Shown here piece after piece: positions 14,460 to 25,700 of a stretch of DNA of 64,000 nt; positions within the stretch are counted from its first letter, which is position 1, and every line of letters starts with the position of its first letter. The translations under genes and the position numbers were made by a program. Below the pieces are notes generated by a model that had not been told where the DNA came from, did not search any database, and was given only the letters and a program-made list of their open reading frames with translations. The DNA is from Syngnathus acus (lineage: Eukaryota > Chordata > Actinopteri > Syngnathiformes > Syngnathidae), in contig NC_051104.1 in NCBI RefSeq assembly GCF_901709675.1, positions 2,109,001-2,173,000 of the forward strand. The letters are read 5' to 3'.

Positions 14460-14933
14460 AAGTAACATTTGGCAGATGATAGTTTACAAACGTTGCGTAT
14501 GAGCGACACCAATAAAGCAAGCACGCAATCAAAGTGAGGTAAAGGTGGCGGGCGCCGTTGTCGTCTGTACACGTCTTCCCTTCTGAAGAGTTTTTTTTTT
14601 TGGGGGGGTGGGCGGCAAGATTGTCAAGGTGGTGAAAACGTTTCTATACAATGTGCATAACAAGTCGACAGCTTTGGTCCGGCCCACTTTGCAAAAAAAG
14701 CAAAATAGAACAAAAACACTCAACCCTGCATATATATATTTTTTTATATATATATGTAAAGTCAAAGGTCAAAGGTCAGTCAGCCTTGTCATCACATTAA
14801 AGGGCTTTTCTTGACCATCTTATTTTGGGGGCTTTCAGGAGGGGGAGGGGGCAAGGCTGCTACCGCATGTAGAGAGAAGCGTGACATGCAAACATTTACA
14901 TGGCTTGACGTGACTTTGTTTTGTTCTATAGGC

Positions 14934-14939
14934 TTTATT
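14934..14939 (-). terminator. Candidate polyadenylation signal for pou6f2
   Basis: TTTATT on plus is AATAAA on minus, about 800 bp past the pou6f2 stop. Other candidates lie further down, so the real 3' end is uncertain. Confidence 0.35.
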
Positions 14940-15742
14940 AGTCATTTTTGGGCTGTTTTTTTTTTTTTTTGGTGTTAAAAGTGAGCCGATCGGGAAAAAG
15001 TCCTTGAGCTGGAAAAAGTCTCTTGTGTTCTTTGGCTATCAGGCTTTGGCAACGCACCACCATCATCATCATCACCATGATCATCCTCATCGTGCGCGTG
15101 GTTTAGAAACGGCTGTCAAAGTTGTACAAAGTCCAAAAAAAGAAACATCTTGATGATTAACGTCGCCATCCTGATGGAATTGGCCTGCGATCTCCACGGC
15201 ATTCGGTATGTACACGGAAAGAAGGGAGAAGGAAAAAAAAAAGTGTCACTTTTAGCTTCCTCGCGTCTGCGGGTACAAATGTAAAAATGCACATTAGAAA
15301 AGTATTTCATACTTTGGTAAATAGTGTTTTCATTTGGTATGTTCTCCCCCGGCCTCTCACAATTGGTTGACCTGTTTGTACAGTGGTACCTTGATTTACG
15401 AGCTCCCTAACTCTGAACCACAAAAAAAAAAAAAACCTGGGTTTGGCAGCGAATAGGTGACTCCGCAAAGGGGGTCGGGGGGCTCCACCGTATAGGTCCT
15501 AATAGAATTTTGTGGGTCCTCCAAATGCTTGGATGCTGTGAAAAAGGCTGACAGTCATTCAGTCCAATTTTGGCGGGCAAAAAAGCTGCCAAGCGCCGCG
15601 TCGTAAGTCGAGGCACCGTCGAGCATCTCCCCTCACATCTCTCCTCACATCTCATTCACGGGCCTTGTTTTTGGTTGAGTGAGAATCACGACGACGACAT
15701 TGAGTTTTTTGGCTGGGAGCGGGGGATTTTCATTTGGGGATG
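14940..15742 (-). other. pou6f2 3' untranslated region (proximal part)
   Basis: Sequence following the pou6f2 TGA. It holds a trinucleotide CAT tract near 15058-15092, A/T runs, and no coding potential that I trust. Confidence 0.45.
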
Positions 15743-16259
15743 TCACGGAGCGGGTCGGCGAGGTCCAGGGGGGGGCGGCGGCGGCAGTCCGGCCCCCCCG
15801 CAGCCACCGTTGTCGGGCTGCTTGAGGCGCTTGATGGTGTTCTTGAGCGCCTGGCGCTTGTTGCAGAACCAGACGCGCACCACCTCGCGGTCGTAGTTGA
15901 GCTTCTCGGCGATCTCTGTCATTTCCTGTCCCGACGGGTGCGTGTTCTTCTCAAAGTGGCTGTTGAGGATCTCCAAAGCCTGCGGCGTGAACGAGGTGCG
16001 CCGCTTGCGCTTTTTGGAAGGCTCGCTGCCGATAAAGTCGCTCAGGTTCTGCATGCCCGAGCGGTGGCGGGCCTCAGCCTCCGCCATCCAGCGCTCCAGA
16101 ACCGGCTTAATCTTCTGGGCGCTTTTAGGGGTGATGTCCAACTTCTCAAACCTGGCAGGATATAAAAGGCCAGGGTTCAGTTTGCCTGTCAGACTGCTAG
16201 CTATCGTGCTCTCTTGGGCTTCCTGCGGTAGGAAAAAGTGGCTTCTCAGGATGGTGTGT
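15743..16259 (-). CDS. pou6f2: pou6f2 last coding exon: linker, homeodomain and alternative 36-residue insert
   Basis: Two acceptors serve this exon. The proximal one (TATATCCTGCCAG) starts at 16151 and continues ICR into FEKLDITPKS. The distal one (CTCTCCCCAG) starts at 16259 and adds exactly 108 nt, 36 codons, from HTILRSHFFLPQEAQ to GLLYPAR, in frame. The same insert is known as a splice variant of the mammalian gene (RPF-1), where it disrupts the POU-specific domain and alters DNA binding. The homeodomain and basic KKRKRR follow. Stop TGA at 15743-15745. Confidence 0.93.
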
Positions 16260-16722
16260 CTGGGGAGAGTCGAGAAAAAAAAAACAAGCTTACTCAAAAG
16301 CTGCCCGCCGCCCCACCCAAAAAAAAAACAAAAAAAACCTCCACTGGCCCAGGAAGTGTCACAGCACGTCTATTTCAAACAAAATGTCCCCGAACACCGA
16401 CCAACTACTTTTGTTCAAAGTGATCAACGGCAGCTTGAAACAATCAGCAGAATGTTCCTTTGGAATCACAACATGAAATGTATGTTATATTTTGAAAGGA
16501 TATAATGATTTCTTAGTGAGGGGGCGGGGCATCGCTCAGCCTGTCCTCCTCCCATGTTAACCAAAAGAGAGTTAACATCCGCTTGACACGCACACACGTG
16601 TTTATTTTTCAAGCTAATGGCTTTTAATGTATGTTATAAATATTTCAATTATGCCTGCTTGTTAATAATGCATGCTGGGACTGTTTGACATGAGGAGGAG
16701 CAGGAGGAAGCGGGAGCCGCGT

Positions 16723-16759
<37 letters not shown>

Positions 16760-19700
16760 GCGTTTCACATTTTATCGGCCGTCTGATGTTGACGCGCTGA
16801 AATTTTTAAAGGTTGTCCAATGTGGCACGGTGAAAATAAAGAGCAGGTGATGAGTCGTGAAAAACGGATGCTCTCCTGATGACGCCAAGCCAAGGCCAAT
16901 TGAAGGACGGGCACGGAGGACGATTTGGCGCCGCTCACCTGCAGATGGCGGACTGGCTGTAGGCGGGCCCCTCGGCGGCGCTGAGGGCCTGCCCCACCTG
17001 AGTCTGCGTCAGGCCCAGCGACAGGCGGCGGATCTTGAAGGCTTTGGCGAACTCGCGAATCTCCTCCAGGTTGACGCCGTCCACCTCGCTCGGGGCCGTG
17101 CCAGGTTCTGACGAGCACAATTTTGTTACCTTCTTAATAAATGACAAAGTGCCGTTTATGAATAACATAAAAGCAGTCACTAAAATAAACCAGTTTTTAT
17201 CTTTGCATTTAGTCTAAGACAATGGACACTTTATTTCCTTTTATGGCATTTTTACTAAAATCTTATGAATTTCTTATGAATTTTCTGTGCATGTTTTCAC
17301 ACCAAGATTTTGCATTTTACACAATAACAATTGTGCTAATTTTGGTTTTAGTTTTTTAACACAGTTGATAGGTCAATAATAATAATGAAGAAATCTTAAA
17401 TATATTTTGTAATACATAAAAAAAAACTTGAATGTTTAATTAAACTCTTCCAATAGAAAAACAAAAAATAAATAACTCAAGCTAATAATACCATATACAT
17501 GTTTGAAATCTATGATAATATAGGATAAAATATTTATTTTAAATTTAATTTCCACACTGAAAATATAAAGAATTTAGCAAAAAATATTTTTAAATCTACT
17601 TTGAAAAGCAGATTTTTAAAAATATTTTAGTCTAATTCTATTATTTTCATCAGTAAAAATTGAATAAACAGTTGCCCTCCCAAGATGCGCTCCTACTTAA
17701 AAGAACGTCCTCAATTGTAATCTCTTCCAATTGAAGCCCCATAATAAACGAAAGCAACAAAACCCGAGTGATTCCAACGCGAGTTGTCAGAAACGAGCGC
17801 CCGAGTGGAACGACTCGCGCGGCTGCCGACAAGAAAGAGACAAAAAGTTGCGGCGCGGCACAGCGCGGCGCTAATGAGACAAATTGACGGCGGACGACAG
17901 GCGCGCTCTGGCATCCAGCTTTGCCAAGCAAAGCTGCTGCCGCCTGTCAATTATTCATCGTGGTCATTATCAATAAATTATTAAAGGAATCCTCCAAGCG
18001 TGTTTAAGGCAAAAATCCATGGGGCCGCCATCTTGATTCAAATCTTCTGTTTGTTCTTTTTAAATCTAAATTACCATTGACGTGTCGTGGAAAAATAAGT
18101 CAACAAAATGTTTTTAAAATTTGCATTTTGCACAGTAAATTATTCTTCGTTATTTTTTTTTGGTGTTAGGGGGGTTGTTTAGACTTCCTCCATACTTACT
18201 GCTGACGAGCTGTCCCACGCTGAGCGCCGAGGAAGAGGAGGGGGAAGTGGAGGAGGAAGAGGAGGGTCGGTGAAGCGGGCTGTGTCGGTGGGCCAGGTGG
18301 AGCAGGCCGGGCTGCGAGGACGACGATGAGCAGGACGAAGACGACAGGGAGGACGAGGAGGAGGAGCCGGAGGAAGCTGGGCCGCACGCACCCTGCTGAG
18401 AAACCCAAAAAAAAAAACTTTAGGTGAACTGTTTCAAGCAGTGAGCAAAATCAACAGTGATGAAATTTGCCACTTCACGAGTTTGGTGCTTTTGACGTCC
18501 TGCTTTTGACGTTTGTAGGAAGGAGCGCGTTTGTTGTTGTGGCTGGCTCCTGGAATCAAATGCTAATTCCTGACGGCTACGCCGCGCTGGCACAATAGCG
18601 ACATGGATGTACTCTTCTGCCGGCTGCGCTTTTACAACATCAAGACGGGCGGGCGCCTTGTCATCTCGCCGCCTATTCATTACTTTCGGGCTGCTACGTG
18701 TTTGCTCGCGCTAGTCAACAGCCGAGCCGAGAGAATTATCCAGCTTGAGTGGAAATATGCCCGAGCGCGCGTTCCTGACAGGCGTAAATGATTCGTGCGA
18801 GCGAGCGTCGAGGCTTTTAAATGCAGAGCCGCACGCCGCTAAACATTATTTTACAAGCATTCATGGAGAGCGACGGGCAACTTTTCAGGTGGCCCACCTG
18901 CTGGCCGGGCTTGATGGGCGACAGCGTGATGCCCTGCGTGTTGATGACGGGCAGGATCTGATTGCCGATCACCGTGGCGATGATCTGCCCTTGCGCGTTG
19001 GTCAGCAGCTGCGGCGTGATGGGCGGCACCTGCAGCGTCGCGTTGCCGGTCCCCGATTGGCCGCACGGACCAGCCGAGTTTGCCATCAGAGGGATGGTTC
19101 CGATGATCTGAAACGGGGGGAGCAGCTTTGAATGTCTTCCGAATGTTGCTCGTACAGACAAAATCGAGCGAGGCCAGAGTGGAACTGCTGGCAGCAAAGG
19201 TCAACACCGAGTACCTGTGTGTGTGTGTTTGTGTGTGTGTGTGAGCTGGTGCACACCAGTGCCTGCGTTAGACATCATGCAGCGTGAGCGCTTGCATGCG
19301 TGACCACAAGTGTCTGAGTGTGTTCAAGTGTCTTTGTGTGTCTCAACTGAGAGCAGATAAAAACAAAGAGGGCTCTCGTGGAGGGGCTACTGCTCCCCCC
19401 TCACACCTTCATCCTGTGTTCTTGTAATCAGGAAGGGCAAACGCAAGTGTTGAGTGTCAATGAAGGTTGTTCAATCTGGGCCCGACCCCCCCCCCCCCGT
19501 TAGGCACAACTGCCACATGATCCCGGTCCAGGACTCGACCAAGACCTCAACTCATCAAGAAATCCATTTTCAAAGACGTGACAAGGTTGACAAGGACAAC
19601 AAGACCTTTTCGTCTTCGTCATATCCCAAGTTTACACAAGTCAAAGCAAAGAAAAAAAATAGACGGAAACTCTTAAGTCAGGTCGCTCTTATCTCAAGGC

Positions 19701-22700
19701 GCCGCTTGATCAAACATTTGACTTCAGCTCAATTGTTTGCTTTTCAATTCTTGCCCGTGGAGCCTCATTTAGTAACTCATCTAAACTGTTAGCATTGCAT
19801 GGCTCCTGCGCTGCGTGTGGCCCCGCCCCCCACGTCGCCACCCCCCGGCAACATCGCTTTGACATAATCGGGGGGATCGTCGCAAGCGAGGCGGGCCGGT
19901 AATCTGTAATTCATCCCCGCCACGCCTCATTTGGCTGCGTTGCTTCACATTAGGCCGCAGATAATTTCGCTCTCCCGGCTCGTGTTCTCGTCCTGCCACT
20001 TAGCATATTTTATTGCCCCCCCTCCCCTCCTCGACGAGCTCCCCGCTTCGCATGCCGGCGTGGCGCGGCGGGGGTAACTTGTTCCGCTCAATTATTCATG
20101 GCGGTCGCGGCGCTAAGTGCTTGTTCCGTAAGCATCATAAAAAGGGCGGGCGGGCGACAGCTTGCTTTGGAATCTTCTTCTGATGACACTCCGGAGGCCT
20201 CGCCGACTCGCGTTCACCAAACGTCACCGAACGGAATGTTGATCTTTCCTCTCCATAACCTCCGCTCGTTCGTCATGTGCAACCAAAAGGTTGAATTAAT
20301 TATTATGAAATATATGAGAAATAAAATACACATAAATAAGATGGGGAGGAAAAATGTGCTGACATTTTTTTTTTTTTTTTTAAAAGCTGGCTTCTCCCTC
20401 CTCCATATGAGGAGGAGGTTTTGGCTGTTTGTTTTCCGCGTGCTGTAAGCAGCCGTGGTGTGAGTGCCCACCCCCTCCCCCCCTCCGTCCCTTTCTGTCT
20501 GAATAATGCCGGCGAATAATGAGTTGGTCGGGGAGCAAAGGCTGCAGCCCGGGGCTTTGACCGTCTCGCTGACCTGATTATGTCAGGCACCGTCAGCCCG
20601 GCCCAAGACACTAGCAAAGCGCACAGCGCGGCGCAGTGCCACGCGCCGCGTCGACATGGGTCGGCGCCGCCGGCGCCTTTGGAAACCACTTGAGTCCATA
20701 CTGTCTCATTAGCTGCGTTTAGCATCAAGAGCACGCGTTAGCCCGGGCCCGCGCGGTGGGTTAAACACCGCATCGTTGCTCCCACCAAACATGCTTGGTG
20801 GCTTCTTTGGGAGGGAGAAGAAAAAAAAAAGGCAAAAAAAAGCTTTGCGCTTGACTACAGTGCCATCAAGTCAACATCTGTCCCTCCGTCAGACTCACAC
20901 ATTTGCCTGCAACGAGATGATTCATTTGCCGGGACTTGGCCATGACATCATCATTCAAGCGTCCGGCAATTGTGAATACGACCAGCTCCGCGTTTTTTGT
21001 GCGCCTAGCAACCAGAAGGAGGAAGAGGAGATTTTGTTTGTCGGGGGCTGGAGCTCACCTGTCCTTGCGCGTTGGTCACCAGCTGCCCGCCGCCTCCTTG
21101 CAGGTTGGACAGGGCGTTGCCGAACACCTGCGAGCCGGCTGCCATGGCCGCCGCTGCCGCCGCCTGGCTGGCAAGAGGGTTCAGCGGCTGTCGGAAATAC
21201 AAGCACGAGATTAAAAAGAGCCACAAGTTTCTAAGTGTGGCGAAGAGGTAAAATTGGGGCAAGAGCGACCCGCTTATCCTGGCGTGCACGGCGGGCTTCC
21301 AATCCGAAGATCATCGTGTTAGCTAAGGCCCAGCGCCGTACATTATTATTACACTTTCTCAAATCTAATGATAAGGGAGAGGCGGGGGGAGGAAATCAAT
21401 ACTTTTTCATTGACAGTAAAGGTTAAGCACATTAAGAATGACACGGCATTTGTCTTATGAAATCATATTTCATGTCGGCAGCTCCCCTCAAATTGGCCGT
21501 GATTGATATTGCCCACAAAGTCTTTTTCTTCCTTTATTGTCTTTTTATGTCGTCTTCCCAGCGGACTGCGTTTTGGCAGAGCTCATCTTGCGGACGTCTC
21601 AAACACGTGCTTGTATTTCGAGTCACTTGTACGAGTTGAGATACAAGTTGAATATGTTCAGAAAAAGCCTTCAAAGTTCTGACGGCAAAATGCGTGTTTA
21701 TTTTTGTGTTAACAGCCAATTACACAGCGAGGCATCTTGGTTGGAAACCTCGTCAATAGCACCGCTCTTTCCTGTTGGGTTAAATGGGCCTGAAAAGCCC
21801 GCATGAGCGTTTCCAGAGCTAATCAGGCCATTTTCCGCCACGGCGACGGGAGGGAGCAAATGACAGGCCCGGCCGAGCGTTGGCGCTGATTGTTGGAGCA
21901 GATCAACAACCGTTTGTTGGTTCGCGTCTTTACGCTAGCTCTATGCTTTTGCGGTTTGAGCCAAAGCTTTCATTTTCTTGGCGGCGCAATATGAGAGGCT
22001 ACGCCAGGCTAAATGCACGTTTGGCTGTAATCGCTGCAAAGTGCGGCGTGCTGAGACTTTTGTTTTAGCCGGAGGGAGGCTCGCCCGGCGCGTGTAATCG
22101 CTCAAACGGGGGGAAAAGTCGCCCCGCTGCCAAGCGTAGCCGCGCTAGCAGACCCCCCGCTGGAAATTTTTGAAACAAAGAAAATGCCGTTTATTGTTGT
22201 TGTTTTGACTTTTCCTTTTGTTCACTTTTTTTCCCAAATTTAGGAAACAAAATGCTACGCTGACTTTTATTAGCAACCGGGGTGAAAGAAAGCGCTTTTG
22301 TCCTGTCTTGTTCTTGATTGTGATGTTCTTGTAAGTGTGACGGCGGCTTTTCTTGTGAGTGCAAAGAGCTCGTACGGCGCCGAGCGTCGTTCCCGGCAGG
22401 AATAACGGCCGCGTTGTCACAATAGGACAAAGTTGCGCCTCCAACATGCAAGTTCCTCCCCACACGCTTGATGTCATCAAGTGTGACACGAGAGCGCACA
22501 CACGCCACCGCCAGGCCGACTCTTCCCTCGCGCCCTTCGGTGCTTAAACATCAAAATGCCATTAGGCCTTCGCAAACACCTCCGCGCTGGGCCATCTGTT
22601 GCCCACCGCTGGGCTTCTGCTGCACACCTTGCGAAAAATAAAGCCTGCTGGCTGCCAACATCCCCCCCCCATGGACGGATGTCCAAGAGTGAGGAGCTAA

Positions 22701-25700
22701 AAAAACAAGACATCCAGTAAAATGGCCCTCCCACATTGCAGAAGGACAAACGGCCGGAGGGAGTGATGTCATCGGAGACGTTTGAGTGACAGCGAGTTAA
22801 GGCGCCGTCAAATAAAAGGCATTAAGGCGCGGCCAAATGGAGGCGTCTAACGAGGTGTGATGCAAATGAAGGCGGAGCAGAGTCGTGAAATCGTCCAAGG
22901 CGACGATAAAGCGCTGATGGAGTGCCGGGCGGCGGCCGTCAATCTCGCCACTCGTTACCGCCCAGCGGAATTAAGCACGCTTTTAATCATGCCATTAAAT
23001 CCCCCTCGGCACCTTTTCTGATAATTGGGAATCTTTCTGGATGTGTTTTCTCTGCTTTTACACCAGCTTCCGCTCAGATTTTTTTGATGGCCGGCGAATG
23101 ATGGATGAGATTTAGCCACCTCAAAGAGCTTCAAAGACACATTTGGGGCAATTGACATGCTAATGCTAACACTCCGTACAACTACGGATGGCAAGCGTTA
23201 GCATTAGCATGTCAACAGCATTTGTTATGATAGCGTTAAAATGGGAGCTTTTAGAAGGAAAGAATATTTGAACACTAACTGTGGAGCAACTCATGGAGAC
23301 AAACATGCAGTCATAAGACTTCCCAAAGGTCAGCAAATATTTCAGATGTCATCAAACTTTTCTTTGATTTCATTTGGAGGATCCCTTTTGAAGCGCGCTG
23401 AGCGCAAAATGTCGTCTCAGTCTTGTGTGCGCTCTGACATCTCAATATAGCCTTTGAATGACTTTAATATCCCGCTAATCAATGTCCAGTGATCTTTTGA
23501 TGTTGTCAATTTAATATGGGGAGGGTCAGCCGCGGCGCGTCTCCATAAACACAATAAAGGTAAGTGATGACTCTTGGCTGGCCGGGCGCTCTCCAAAAAA
23601 AAAAAAAAATGCGGCTAATGAAGAGAAATGGAGGAGTTGTCATGTGTCAGCGACCGAGCGCCCGCCCCAAAGACGAATGGCGACGACTGCCGGGGGGCTC
23701 GCCGCCGCGCCCGGATCGATCATTCGCCCGCCCTCTCGGGCTGGGACAAAAATACGAACGGTGGAGTCGTCCTCGGATGAATTGATGACATTTACATGGG
23801 TAGTTGTATCGACCGCTCCGCTTTTGCCGTCTTTTTTCGACGTCGAGGAAACGCCAAAATGGACGCCGCTTGCAATGAAATTTAAGGCAACCCAAATCTG
23901 GAGTTCAAAATTCTCCCTGTCCGCTCTCCACGGGGGTTAATTACAACCCGGGGGTCTGTCTACCTCCTACCTTCCTCCTTCACAATTTACCAGACCGCCT
24001 CTGTCTCGGCTGCCGGCTGCACCCCAACATCCGAGGGGAGGGGGGGGGCAAGTGCTGCAATTACCTCTTTTCTCTTTCTTTTTCAGCGGGCTGACAATCA
24101 GCTTTCATTAGAAGCCCCTGGCGAGGAGCGCCGTGGCGGCCAAGGTCAGCGGCTGCCAAGCGCGGCGGCCCGTCGGAGGCCTCGCTGTCTCACACTGCTC
24201 ATCTTTCCTCACCTCCCCCCCCCCCCCCTGCATCCTCCCCCTTTGTCTCCGGCCGAGCTCTTTCCACACACTCGCTTTACTGCCATAAAAGCGCTTGAAA
24301 GACGCCACCGGCCTATTATGCTAACACATGTATTAATCGAGCCTGACCAATCGATTTTATTGATTTTTTACAGATCGGCACAACTCAAACTTCAACAGCA
24401 AACAAGACTCAAAACGTCGCCCTACCCCCCCCAACTACCTGAAGCCGCTTTTGGGCGGGCCGCTGCGGGTCTTAAGAAGGCAGAAAATTGCCTTACGTAA
24501 CAAGCGGCCGCGTGCAATTTAGCCTCCCAAATGCGCACTGTTGACTGAAGCAGAAAATAAGACTTCATCTGAAAGACGAGGGGCCGGCCGGGCCCGGCGG
24601 CAAGCTGACCGTGACGGCTCCGCTACTTGTATTTACTCGCAATGAGGGATTAGCCGGGCAGGCTGCAATTGACAAACTTCACTTCATCTCATTACCAGAT
24701 CCAACCCTCATTTGGCTGTGCGCTTAAAGTTGGTTTTATTTATTTTTTTTCATCTGGTGCGAACACGCCAAACTGGTTTCGGAAGCTCCTCTTTTTTTGA
24801 CATTCAGATAAAACATGAGATGTCTTTTTGCCGCGTGGATGTTGCAGTCGGGTAGGAGGTTCTTGGCGGTCAGACAGCCGGTGATGAGACGGGGACTTGG
24901 CTAACATCGCTTTCTTTAATTATCCGGGCGGGTTACGACATCGAGCCCCCCCGCAGACGCCGTCTAAGTGCTGGGCTCTGCCGAGGAGGCCGGGGTCCCC
25001 CACGGAGTCCGCTTCCCCCGCTGGTAATTTCTAGTGGCCATTAGTGACCGCAGAGCTAGCACCGTCCAAGGCAGCAAAAATAAATAAATAAATAAATAAA
25101 AAATCCCAAAGAAGCTTTTAATGCAGCCTTATCGGAGCAATGACCTCCTCGCAAACCAAGTCAAAAGGCCCATTTGTGCTCCCTGCAGAGACCAACAAAC
25201 ACGTTTGGTAATATTTGATATTTATTATGGGAAATGGAAGCCAAGTAAAAACATAAGAATGATCACAACTACAAGCTAAGCTAACAATTGCTATTAAGCC
25301 AGATTTGCAGCAGACAACGGGGAAGGAGGACGGGAAGGCGACACGCACGGTCATGGCGGCGCGGGCCGGCCCACCTAAGCTTCCACAGATCAGCATGTCC
25401 GCCTGCAGCGGCGCCTCCGCCTTTACCGGCGCCGGCCCGATGTAAGCCAGTGGAGTGGCAAATTACAGCCGACCTTACAGCTGTAGCCCGACATTATGAT
25501 TAATTTGTTCGGTAATTTCTCCTGTTTTTCATTTTAATCGGCGGGCCCGTTCTGCTGTGGCGGCTCTTTCAGATCTAATTAAGATCAATTCCGCCACGTA
25601 GCCGCACTTCTGCCTGCCGCCAATTCCCCGAGCTCGCCGGGCGTGGAGAAAACCCTGCGGCTCCAATCAATCAAGCCGCGGGCTGAAAATCCCGCCGCCG

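Larger units (their letters stand above)
11223..14912. other. Intergenic region between yae1 and pou6f2
   Basis: No gene can be supported. The sequence is AT-rich with T/A runs (11990-12010, 13527-13545, 13893-13908), the poly-C at 12986-13007, and tetranucleotide tracts near 14413-14459. TTTATT at several places on the plus strand could serve as distal pou6f2 polyadenylation signals. Some stretches, such as 12280-12480 and 13190-13270, have even composition and might be conserved non-coding DNA, but this cannot be judged from one sequence. Confidence 0.5.
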
